Source: Lachnospiraceae bacterium (GTDB taxonomy: Bacteria; Bacillota; Clostridia; Lachnospirales; Lachnospiraceae). Taken from it: a stretch of 64,000 nucleotides of DNA. This document shows positions 24,642 through 32,519 of the stretch, in pieces (position 1 is the first letter of the stretch; each line of letters begins with the position of its first letter). The position numbers were made by a program, and so were the translations under genes. The notes below the pieces were generated by a model that was given only the letters and a program-made list of their open reading frames with translations, searched no databases and was not told where the DNA came from. The stretch covers positions 31,827 to 95,826 of the forward strand of contig SVDM01000002.1 of assembly GCA_015058015.1 (NCBI GenBank). The letters run 5' to 3'.

Positions 24642-27056
24642 TCATGACAGTTCCTGCGACATTCTTTCGATTACCTCATCCTGAATTCCGGGAGTAAGTC
24701 TTGTAAAGTAAGCACTGTATCCCGCAACACGAACGATAAGTTCGGGATGATCTTCCGGATGCTCCTTGGCATCAATCATCTCTTCTTTGTCAACAACGTT
24801 AAACTGAATATGTTTAGCTCCGTTAACAAGGAATGTCTTGATTACACCTGCTAATTTAGCCAGGTCTTCGTCAGACTTAAGTGCTGACGGATGGAACTTC
24901 ATGTTCATCAAGGTTCCCTGATACGGATCATGGTTAACCTTCATAGCTGACTTAAATACAGCAAGAGGTCCGTTAACATCTGTTCCATGATCAGGTGAAA
25001 GTGAAGCATCTGCAAGGATCTCTCCGCCTTTACGTCCATCAGGTGTAGCACCTGTTATGGCACCACCGGGCTGATGTGCTGAAATAGAGATTGCGTTAGG
25101 CTGAATTGTTCCACCGTATACACATGGGAAGCTCTTACAGATATCTGCATATCTCTGGTATACATCAGCAACAAATGCATCAACTTCATCATTATCGTTA
25201 CCGTATTTCGGAACAGCCTTGAAGTCAGCCTGCATATCTTCGTATCCTACCCAGTCTGCATCAAGAGCCTCTAAAAGCTGTGCCATGGTATATTTCTTCT
25301 CATCAAAGATGAGTTTCTTAATTGCATATAATCCGTTACCGGTGTTAACACCGCCAACTGCGCCGAGAACAGCACCGTTCTCAAACTCGAAGCGTCTGTT
25401 GAACATATCCTTTCCAACCTTTACTCCGTCCTTCATAAGACTTGAACGGAATACATCCGGGAAGAGATCACGCTCTGCAATCATCTCTACGTTCTCACGC
25501 TCGGCAGCCATTCTCATAAGATATCTGATCTCATCATAGACAGCATCCTGGAGTTCATCGAAAGTCTTCATCTCTCTAACGTCTCCAACCTTTTTGCCTA
25601 CCATCTCCTTAGTGTAACGGCAGTATCCGTCATGAAGGGCAACGTCCATAGCATGAGGAATGATAAAGAATGCTGCAACCTGAGTACGGGTCTTGGCCTG
25701 TACGTTACCGTCTACGCAACCTGTACAGCACCAATCTCTTGCGTCCTCAATGCTTAAGCAGTTTTCACCGCTTTCTTTGGTAAAGAAGTTAATGAAACTT
25801 TCATCACCAACAAAGGCCGGCATACCGATACCTGTACGAACGCACTCAAGAGCCTTCTTAAGAAGGGCTTCAGGTGTTCCCTTATGAACACGAAGTGTAA
25901 GGGTATGATGGGGAACATGAGTATCTATAGCTGCATCAAGAAGCAGATATGTAAGATCGTTGGTGGCATCGTTTCCTTCTCTGTCAACACCGCCGATGGT
26001 CCAGTTATACCACTTGGCCATACCTGCGTTCTTAGCTCTGTTAGCTTTACCGGACACACGGTTAAGCTTCATATTCTTAATTCTTAAAATCTCTAAGAGT
26101 TCAAGAACTTCATCCTTGGTAATTCTGCCTTCCTCAATATCCTTCTTGTAGAAGGGATACATATACTGGTCAAAACGGCCTGCAGTTGAAACCGGGCTGG
26201 GGCATACCATAAGGAATGTAAACCAGAATGCCTGAAGGGCCTCTCTGAAGGTCTCTGCCGGCTCGTAGGGAACCTTACGGCAGATTCTTGCCATCTCTGT
26301 AAGTTCAGCTTTACGTTTCTCGTCTTTTTCCTCTTTTGCCAGCTTCTCGCAAAGGTCAGCATATCTGTTGGCAAAACGAACCCATGCCTCGAATACGATA
26401 ACAACGCCTTCCCAGAAGTTTCTCTTCTCTATAATGTCAGGCTCTTCATAACGAATATTCTTAAGGCACTCTTTTGCTTCATTAATGATGCTCTTAGCAC
26501 CCTCGTTAAGAATCTTAGCATAGTCAACTGCAACAAGGGCAAATCCGGGTCCTAAGCCGTATCCGCTCATTGCGAATCCGCCGCCGGCACCACCGGTCTT
26601 ATCCTTCCATGGCGGAAGAATAACTCCTGATTTCATAAAGGGCCATAATCTTTCATTCTGTCCCAAAGATTTACCCATTTCTTCTACAAGATTGCTGTTG
26701 GCTGAATTACCTGCAAATCTCTCATTCAAGCGATATAGTTCTTCTTCGTCCTCCGGTGTGATGGTGTAGATCTCACTCTTAAGACTCTCTACCTCGTCCT
26801 TGGTCCAAACGCCGTACTCATACTGCATCTCAAGTCCAAAGGGCTTGGAAGCACCTGAACCGCAAAGCAAATCTTCAGGTTCAATAAAGATTGAAATATT
26901 ATCAAGAATATTGGCATGTAACTTTGAACGACGCAAGATGATAGGCTCGCCCGCCGTCTTCTCTAACGATTCATTAGCCAAACGGAACAACTCTACGCAA
27001 AGGGGATATTTGCTTATGCGAAGAGCCTCTTTCATACGTTTTACTCTTTCGGTCAT
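24642..27056 (-). CDS. Glycyl radical enzyme of unassigned subtype (PFL-like family)
   Basis: 804 residues from an ATG at 27056 preceded by AGAGGTG. An upstream ATG at 27140 keeps the frame open but has no ribosome binding site. The glycyl radical motif VAGYSAYF is at residues 777-784 (Gly779). The active-site loop reads DWCCTGCVDG, with the thiyl Cys at 447 and Asp449 where dehydratases, choline lyase and hydroxyphenylacetate decarboxylase carry Glu (GCVEP or CxE). It is not pyruvate formate-lyase, whose Cys-Cys lacks this loop. The divergent ferredoxin-type activase at 27344 fits a non-PFL enzyme. An arylacetate decarboxylase or a dehydratase are guesses; the substrate cannot be read from sequence. 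A C-terminal mini-ORF duplication follows. Confidence 0.85.
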   Translation of the reverse strand: MTERVKRMKEALRISKYPLCVELFRLANESLEKTAGEPIILRRSKLHANILDNISIFIEPEDLLCGSGASKPFGLEMQYEYGVWTKDEVESLKSEIYTITPEDEEELYRLNERFAGNSANSNLVEEMGKSLGQNERLWPFMKSGVILPPWKDKTGGAGGGFAMSGYGLGPGFALVAVDYAKILNEGAKSIINEAKECLKNIRYEEPDIIEKRNFWEGVVIVFEAWVRFANRYADLCEKLAKEEKDEKRKAELTEMARICRKVPYEPAETFREALQAFWFTFLMVCPSPVSTAGRFDQYMYPFYKKDIEEGRITKDEVLELLEILRIKNMKLNRVSGKANRAKNAGMAKWYNWTIGGVDREGNDATNDLTYLLLDAAIDTHVPHHTLTLRVHKGTPEALLKKALECVRTGIGMPAFVGDESFINFFTKESGENCLSIEDARDWCCTGCVDGNVQAKTRTQVAAFFIIPHAMDVALHDGYCRYTKEMVGKKVGDVREMKTFDELQDAVYDEIRYLMRMAAERENVEMIAERDLFPDVFRSSLMKDGVKVGKDMFNRRFEFENGAVLGAVGGVNTGNGLYAIKKLIFDEKKYTMAQLLEALDADWVGYEDMQADFKAVPKYGNDNDEVDAFVADVYQRYADICKSFPCVYGGTIQPNAISISAHQPGGAITGATPDGRKGGEILADASLSPDHGTDVNGPLAVFKSAMKVNHDPYQGTLMNMKFHPSALKSDEDLAKLAGVIKTFLVNGAKHIQFNVVDKEEMIDAKEHPEDHPELIVRVAGYSAYFTRLTPGIQDEVIERMSQELS

Positions 27057-27146
27057 TAACGTACACCTCTCTTTTCTATACTTAAATGCATACCTACACA
27101 GTGATCTCTGCATAATAGACATGGAATCACTGTTCTTCACAAGTCA

Positions 27147-27175
27147 AAATTAGCACACCGCCCATTTGATATCAA
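27147..27175 (-). promoter_or_regulatory. Possible promoter of the glycyl radical enzyme, with TTGATATCAA palindrome
   Basis: Minus strand: TTGATA at 27175-27170, 17-base spacer, TAATTT at 27152-27147. The -35 sits within the perfect palindrome TTGATATCAA (27166-27175), a possible operator. The -10 is weak. Confidence 0.4.
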
Positions 27176-27307
27176 TAAAATAGGCCTTTCCTTTTGTTAA
27201 TGTATTTCAAATGCACAATCAATTTTGAAAAAATTGTAGAATACGCACACTGTCCTTAGAAACAGACATGTTACCATGGAATTTTCTTATTGCATATCCT
27301 ATAACTA

Positions 27308-27316
27308 TGGTATAAT
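27308..27316 (+). promoter_or_regulatory. Extended -10 promoter of the activase gene
   Basis: Plus strand TGGTATAAT (TG at -15/-14, perfect TATAAT at 27311-27316); no good -35 at normal spacing, a TTGCAT at 27290 being 15 bases away. Start of the activase is 28 bases downstream. Confidence 0.6.
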
Positions 27317-27343
27317 CAATGATGAAGCAACGAGGTGTTATTT

Positions 27344-28288
27344 ATGTCAGATTACAACTTTTCTCCTGAAGAGATATCAGCCCTTCGGGAGGTTTCAAGT
27401 ACCATATTTAATATTCAGCATTACTGTATACATGACGGCCCCGGGGTTCGTACCAATGTGTTCGTCAAGGGTTGTCCCCTTCGTTGTATATGGTGTGCCA
27501 ACCCGGAATCCCAGGTTGGAGTGCCCCAGCTTATGTACCGTTTGGACAAATGCGTCGGCTGCGGTGCATGTCTTCCGGTATGTCCCAACAAGGCCATCAC
27601 CTTAAAAGACGGCAAATCACATACCGACAGGGACCTTTGCAAAGGTTGCGGAGAATGTGTCAAGGTATGCAAGCCCGAGGCAAGAGAGCTTATGGGTTAT
27701 ACCATAACTGCCGGCGAAGCCTTTGACATCGTTGCCAAAGAGAAGATCTTCTACGGAGACGACGGCGGTTTAACCGTTACAGGCGGCGAGGCTTTGGCTC
27801 ACCCCGAGTTTACCCTTGCTCTCCTTAAGCTGTGCAAGGCTGACGGAATCTCCACTGCCATAGAGACCTGCGGACATGTAAAATGGGAGACCGTTAAGAA
27901 AGTATTGTCTTATTGCGACACCGTACTTTTCGACATGAAAGAGACTGATACCGTAAAACATAAAGAATTTACGGGATTCGGTAATGAGATGATTCTTGAT
28001 AACCTTAAGAAGATTAACGACGAGCTTGACTGTGATATCTGGGTCAGGGTTCCCACCATCCCCGGATACAATGCGGATGAAGACAATATCCGAAAGGTTG
28101 GCGAGTTTGTTTCAACACATATAACCAGATGTAAAAGAGTAGACCTTCTGCCCTTCCACAATCTTGGTGAATCCAAAGCGGAGCAGTTAGACCGCGACTT
28201 AGGCGGCTTCCACAGTGAAGTCCCATCAAAAGAATTCATGGATAATTTGAAAGATATTATTCGCTCTTTCGGATTAACCTGCTTGTAG
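27344..28288 (+). CDS. Glycyl radical enzyme activating protein (radical SAM, two extra Fe-S clusters)
   Basis: 314 residues from ATG 27344, after AGGTG; a GTG at 27335 is less well placed. The radical SAM motif is Cys44-x3-Cys48-x2-Cys51 (CPLRCIWC). An inserted ferredoxin domain carries two [4Fe-4S] motifs (Cys70/73/76/80 and Cys99/102/105/109). GDDGGLTVTGGE near 148-159 binds SAM. Activases with this insert serve glycyl radical enzymes other than pyruvate formate-lyase. It is divergent from its presumed target at 24642-27056, with 287 bases between the two start codons. A C39-like peptidase follows after 10 bases. Confidence 0.93.
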   Translation: MSDYNFSPEEISALREVSSTIFNIQHYCIHDGPGVRTNVFVKGCPLRCIWCANPESQVGVPQLMYRLDKCVGCGACLPVCPNKAITLKDGKSHTDRDLCKGCGECVKVCKPEARELMGYTITAGEAFDIVAKEKIFYGDDGGLTVTGGEALAHPEFTLALLKLCKADGISTAIETCGHVKWETVKKVLSYCDTVLFDMKETDTVKHKEFTGFGNEMILDNLKKINDELDCDIWVRVPTIPGYNADEDNIRKVGEFVSTHITRCKRVDLLPFHNLGESKAEQLDRDLGGFHSEVPSKEFMDNLKDIIRSFGLTCL

Positions 28289-28298
28289 GAGCTTATTA

Positions 28299-29081
28299 AT
28301 GAACAAGAAACTAAAGATAGTACTGAGGGTATCCATAGTTTTCATGCTGCTTATTATCGCAGCCAAGCTTTACGCGGACTACAGGAATATTGAAGTTTAC
28401 AAAGATATTAATCTTGATATGTTCAAGAATTCCAAGGCCCCCAAGCCCAAAGGCAATTACAAGATTTTGGACTGTAAGAATATTAATCAGCACGACGGAT
28501 ATCCCACGGGATGTGAAAGTGTCAGCGCCGTTATTCTCTTGAATTACTACGGAATAAAAGATAAAAGCGGCAACGATATCACGGTATCTAATTTTATCTA
28601 TAACTACCTTGATATTTCCCAGCTTTCCGAGAATGCAGGCACCATCGTAGGCCCCAGCCCCTCCGAATACTACATCGGAGACCCCACTTCCAAGTCGGGT
28701 TACGGTTGTTTCGCTCCCGTTATTGTTAATGCCCTTCGTAAGATATTGCCCAATAACTTCGCATATTCCGATACCACAGGCCAAAGCTTGGAGGAACTGT
28801 GCAAGACCTATATCAACAATGATATCCCGGTTTTGGTATGGACCACTATAGATATGAGACCTGTCTCCGAAGGCAAGACATGGACTATCGAATCCACCGG
28901 CGAGAAGTTTACCTGGCCCGCCGGAGAACATTGTATGGTACTTGTGGGATATGATGATACACATTACTATTTCAACGACCCATACAATAATAACGGCCTT
29001 GTAGCCTACGACAAACAGGTTGCCGCAGAATCCTACAAAGCCCTTAATAATCAAAGTATAGTTATTTTCCCGACCGGATAG
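28299..29081 (+). CDS. C39-like cysteine peptidase, membrane-anchored
   Basis: 260 residues with an N-terminal membrane anchor (about 6-27) and an extracellular papain-like domain of the C39_2 type. The likely catalytic Cys is in YPTGCESVSAV near residue 72, the His in GEHCMVLVGYDD near 215 and the Asp/Asn in HYYFNDPYNN near 228. No ABC transporter domain is attached, so it is not a bacteriocin exporter; the family includes secreted peptidases of unknown substrate. It shares a transcript with the activase (10-base gap). Its last 20 bases overlap the convergent CNNM gene, and the terminator forms over the overlap. Confidence 0.75.
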   Translation: MNKKLKIVLRVSIVFMLLIIAAKLYADYRNIEVYKDINLDMFKNSKAPKPKGNYKILDCKNINQHDGYPTGCESVSAVILLNYYGIKDKSGNDITVSNFIYNYLDISQLSENAGTIVGPSPSEYYIGDPTSKSGYGCFAPVIVNALRKILPNNFAYSDTTGQSLEELCKTYINNDIPVLVWTTIDMRPVSEGKTWTIESTGEKFTWPAGEHCMVLVGYDDTHYYFNDPYNNNGLVAYDKQVAAESYKALNNQSIVIFPTG

Positions 29082-30315
29082 ATACTTTATCTATCCGGTT
29101 TTTATCCATACTTATAATGCAAAATGTTACGTTTTCATCATTCTTAAAGACCTCTCCGTCTGCGGGAAGGTGTTCAAGACATTCTAACAGGTAACCTGCC
29201 ACATTATCATAATCCTCAGATTGCAGGTTAATCCCCAGTTTATCATTAACGTCGTCTAACTTAGCCAGACCGTCTACTATGTATTCCTCGTCGGATACTC
29301 TCTCGATATCCTCATCCTCATCTTCATCATACTCGTCCCTTATCTCTCCCACTATCTCCTCTAAGAGATCTTCAAGGGTAACAAGTCCCGCCGTTGCGCC
29401 GTAATCATCAAGAACTATGGCATAGCTCTTAGAGATGTCCCTCATCTCCATAAGAAGCTCGGCAGTATTCTTATTCTCGTATGTAAAAAGAGGCTCTCTA
29501 ATTATATCTCTGATATCGAAATCATCTTCGTCATTGTAGAGAAGCAGGTCTTTTACATTAATAAAGCCGATTACATTATCACTGGATTCTTCATATACCG
29601 GATATCTGGTATATCTGTCCTCCGTATAAATGTCCATGACCTCTTTAAATGTGGCTTCCACATTTACAAATGTCACGTCAATACGGGGAACCATAACGTC
29701 CTTGGCTCTGGAGTCACCGAAGTCAAACACGTTATCTATCATCTCGAATTCCGCATCCTCTATTACCCCGTCATCCTTACCAACCTCAACTATGGTACGA
29801 AGCTCACGCTCTGTCATGACCTTGGTGGCCTTATTTTTGTCTACGCGAAGGACAGTCATAAGTCCCAGAGAGAGTTTATTCACCAAAAATATAATAGGTG
29901 TAAGAATCTTCATCAGGACATATATAATGCCGGCATAGCGAAGAGCCAGTTTCTCCGACTCAATAGTGGCCATGGTCTTAGGTGTAATCTCACCGAAGAT
30001 AAGCACAATAAGAGTCAATACTCCGGTGGCTATACTGATTCCCAGATTGCCCCACAGCTTTAAGGAAAATGCCGTGGTAAGAGCCGAAGCCGTCAGGTTA
30101 ACTATATTATTGCCGATTAGAATGGCCGAAAGCATCTTACCGGAGTCATGGGTAACCTTAAGTACCTTCGCAGCACTCTTACTGCCCTCTTCCGCAAGGT
30201 TGCGAATTCTTATTTTGTTAACTGTTGTCAGTGCCGTCTCAGCGGACGAGAAGAAGGCTGAAAGCACGATTAAAATGATAATTGCTATAAGTTGTATGCA
30301 ACTGTCACTATCCAA
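29062..30315 (-). CDS. CNNM/CorC-type transporter (DUF21-CBS-CorC_HlyC, hemolysin family)
   Basis: 417 residues. A DUF21 membrane domain with three to four helices (about 5-165) includes SSAETALTTVNKIRIRNLAEEGSK and FGEITPKTMA. Two CBS domains follow (about 200-325), with DVMVPRIDVTFV, then a CorC_HlyC C-terminal domain (340-415). An acidic Asp/Glu run lies at 325-340. The family exports or regulates Mg2+ and related divalent ions. It ends a run beginning at cbiZ (spacings 20, -4 and 16 bases). The 3' end overlaps the convergent C39 peptidase gene by 20 bases. Confidence 0.9.
   Translation of the reverse strand: MDSDSCIQLIAIIILIVLSAFFSSAETALTTVNKIRIRNLAEEGSKSAAKVLKVTHDSGKMLSAILIGNNIVNLTASALTTAFSLKLWGNLGISIATGVLTLIVLIFGEITPKTMATIESEKLALRYAGIIYVLMKILTPIIFLVNKLSLGLMTVLRVDKNKATKVMTERELRTIVEVGKDDGVIEDAEFEMIDNVFDFGDSRAKDVMVPRIDVTFVNVEATFKEVMDIYTEDRYTRYPVYEESSDNVIGFINVKDLLLYNDEDDFDIRDIIREPLFTYENKNTAELLMEMRDISKSYAIVLDDYGATAGLVTLEDLLEEIVGEIRDEYDEDEDEDIERVSDEEYIVDGLAKLDDVNDKLGINLQSEDYDNVAGYLLECLEHLPADGEVFKNDENVTFCIISMDKNRIDKVSIRSGK
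29073..29103 (+). terminator. Terminator built across overlapping convergent gene ends
   Basis: Plus strand: ACCGGATAGAT (29073-29083) pairs with ATCTATCCGGT (29089-29099), followed by TTTTT. It includes the stop codon of the plus-strand peptidase gene and codes for the last residues of the minus-strand CNNM protein. Confidence 0.88.
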
Positions 30316-30331
30316 TAAATCACTCCTCTGC

Positions 30332-31348
30332 TTAGTTAAAACCGAATATCTTCTGCGTTACCCAATATGAGAAGACTGAAATCTTTCTTCCCACACTGCC
30401 CGGAAGATTCATGAATGTCCCCATAATACCATGTCTCATTCTGCGATATACCCAAGGGTCTTTGGACTTCAAATACTGCCATAATTCCTTCTTTTTCAGG
30501 AGATTTTCCTTCTCTCCTGACTTAATCGCCATAATGGATGACACGATGGTAATAATCTCAAGATAGTTATACATATACTTGCGAAGCTTCTTGTTGGTTA
30601 AGCTTTGAAGATTGTATGAATCCATCATAATCTTGTTGACTTTTAGCTGCTGGTCTAAGCGTTTAATCATAACGCTTTCGTTAACAGACTGGTCGTCACG
30701 TCCAATATAATACATATAAAAATTAGTATCCAGATAATACATCTTCTTCACATGTGGAAGAGGATAATATACAAATATATTGTCTACATAGAATGTATGC
30801 TTAGGAAGCTCCAGCTTGCAGTCCTTAAGGAGCTGTGTTCTGTATATTACAGAGTGCATAAGTATGTAGTGGGCTTTCCTGATAGATTTGAAATCGTCCC
30901 ATCCGAATACCCTATCCTTAGGAAGCATCCTCCGATACTGCATTACTTTCTTATGCTTTACTCCCTGCTTATCATAAACATAATTGCTGAGGAACATATC
31001 CACATTATTATCTTCAGCATTAAGACGTTTTAATGTCTTTAAGATTCTCTTGTAGGAGTTGGGATTAACCTTATCATCAGAATCAACAACCTTAAAATAA
31101 AGACCTGTGGCATTGCGAAGTCCTGCATTAACAGCCTCCCCATGTCCTCCGTTTTCCTGATGAACAGCCTTAACTATGGTAGGATACTTGGCTGCATACT
31201 CATCGGCAATCAAAGGGGTGGAATCCACAGAGCCGTCATTTACTATAATAATCTCTACATCCTCTCCACCGGGCAGTAAGCACTCGACGCAGTTTCGCAT
31301 GTAGCTTTCTGAATTATAGCAAGGTATTGCTATTGATAATAGTTTCAA
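30332..31348 (-). CDS. Glycosyltransferase family 2
   Basis: 338 residues with a GT-A fold: LSIAIPCYNSESYM at the start, EIIIVNDGSVDST near 35 and the metal-binding VVDSDDKVN near 90-98. The C-terminal half is basic and helical, with no clear membrane span. Its start overlaps the end of the UDP-galactopyranose mutase gene by four bases (ATGA type), which suggests it transfers galactofuranose or an associated sugar onto a cell-surface glycan; that is inference from the coupling. Confidence 0.85.
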   Translation of the reverse strand: MKLLSIAIPCYNSESYMRNCVECLLPGGEDVEIIIVNDGSVDSTPLIADEYAAKYPTIVKAVHQENGGHGEAVNAGLRNATGLYFKVVDSDDKVNPNSYKRILKTLKRLNAEDNNVDMFLSNYVYDKQGVKHKKVMQYRRMLPKDRVFGWDDFKSIRKAHYILMHSVIYRTQLLKDCKLELPKHTFYVDNIFVYYPLPHVKKMYYLDTNFYMYYIGRDDQSVNESVMIKRLDQQLKVNKIMMDSYNLQSLTNKKLRKYMYNYLEIITIVSSIMAIKSGEKENLLKKKELWQYLKSKDPWVYRRMRHGIMGTFMNLPGSVGRKISVFSYWVTQKIFGFN

Positions 31349-32499
31349 TGTACTTCCTCCTTCAACAGTTCGTCTGCCAGCTTAAGGCTTCTGTCTGCAA
31401 TGGCATCAATATTGTAATACTTATATTCAGCCAGTCTTCCCAGCAGATAGAGTCCTTTATATCTATCGGCTTTTGCTTTGTACTTGGCAAACATTCCGTC
31501 GTTTTCTTCGTTGTTAATGGAATAATAGGGTGTGTTGGAACCTGTATAGCTCTCCGGATATTCCTTAACAATTGTGGTCTCAGGTGTGTTAACCTGGCCG
31601 GTTAAATATTTAAACTCCGTGATTCTGGTGTAATCCTCATCAACGGTGTAATTCACAACAGAGCATCCCTGGTAGGACTCTTTCTTGTGGTGCTCGAACT
31701 TGAATCTTAGAGAACGGTACGGCAAATGACCATACTCATAATCAAAAAGTTCATCCGTAAGTCCGGTATAGATTACCTTTCCTTCAAAGAGTTCACCTTC
31801 GTAATATATCTTATCATCCTTAAACTCTAAGACTTCTTTTGCGTCAATTCCTGTCTGAACATGGATATTTTCATGATCTAAGATTTTCTCGAACATGGCT
31901 GTAAATCCGGCCAAAGGCATCCCCTGGTACTTGTCTCCGAAGTATCTGTTATCCCTTGAGATAACAACCGGGACTCTGGCAGTTACGGAAGAATCAATCT
32001 CCTCCGGCTTCTTGCCCCACTGCTTCATTGTATACTTAAGGAAAATATTCTCGTATACGTATTCCGCCACCTCACGAATCTCCTCGTCAGGATTCTCCTT
32101 CATGGTAAGGATGGGGATTCTAGAGTCGAATCCGTACTCTTTAACAAGCTTGTCCTCAAGTCTTGCAGCCTTCTCTTCGTCATAAACAGCATGAAGGGTG
32201 TTAAGATTGAAGGGCACGTTAATTATCTTACCGTATACATTGGCATGAACCTCGTGTCCGAAATCGTACCAATCGGTATATTCCGAGAAATACTCCCGAA
32301 CCCTTTCAATGCTTGTGTGGAAAATATGGGGTCCGTATACATGAACCATTATTCCGTATTCATCATATTCATCGTAACAATTACCGGCGATATGCTTACG
32401 TCTTTCAATGACGAGAACCTTCTCGCCGCCTCTTCTTGCCAGCTCACCGGCAATAACCGCACCGGCTACTCCGGCGCCAACAACTATCGTGTCGTACAT
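31345..32499 (-). CDS. glf: UDP-galactopyranose mutase
   Basis: 384 residues, normal length. The FAD-binding GAGVAGAVIAGELARRG is at residues 8-24, followed by HIAGNCYDEYDEYGIMVHVYGPHIFHT (conserved substrate/FAD His), and Arg/Tyr-rich substrate motifs are further on, including the C-terminal LGRLAEYKYYNID. It converts UDP-galactopyranose to UDP-galactofuranose, the donor for galactofuranose in surface polysaccharides. It is coupled to a GT2 gene and follows cbiZ by 20 bases. UDP-galactose would come from galE (5201-6217). Confidence 0.96.
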   Translation of the reverse strand: MYDTIVVGAGVAGAVIAGELARRGGEKVLVIERRKHIAGNCYDEYDEYGIMVHVYGPHIFHTSIERVREYFSEYTDWYDFGHEVHANVYGKIINVPFNLNTLHAVYDEEKAARLEDKLVKEYGFDSRIPILTMKENPDEEIREVAEYVYENIFLKYTMKQWGKKPEEIDSSVTARVPVVISRDNRYFGDKYQGMPLAGFTAMFEKILDHENIHVQTGIDAKEVLEFKDDKIYYEGELFEGKVIYTGLTDELFDYEYGHLPYRSLRFKFEHHKKESYQGCSVVNYTVDEDYTRITEFKYLTGQVNTPETTIVKEYPESYTGSNTPYYSINNEENDGMFAKYKAKADRYKGLYLLGRLAEYKYYNIDAIADRSLKLADELLKEEVH

Positions 32500-32519
32500 A
32501 AATCCTCCTATGTGTTGTC

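Larger units (their letters stand above)
24514..24652 (-). repeat. Direct duplication carrying two mini-ORFs and hairpins
   Basis: Two near-identical blocks (about 24525-24580 and 24582-24652) follow each other; the second holds the stop codon of the glycyl radical enzyme gene and an 18-base insertion (around 24625-24642) that itself forms CCCGC-TT-GCGGG. Each block contains GGAGGAGTCCTGATGACAAG and the stem CGACATGTC/GACATGTTG. The duplication unit is 57 bases between starts. Confidence 0.85.

Noticed and set aside
24514..24652. Hammerhead ribozyme suggested by CTGATGA followed by GAAAA
   Set aside because: The second copy has GTAAAT instead of GAAA, extra bases separate CTGATGA from the stem, and stems I/III cannot be drawn.
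28311..29054. 247-codon minus-strand frame with hydrophobic, Gly/Val-rich look
   Set aside because: Exact antisense of the C39-like peptidase, whose catalytic motifs and binding site are clear on the plus strand.
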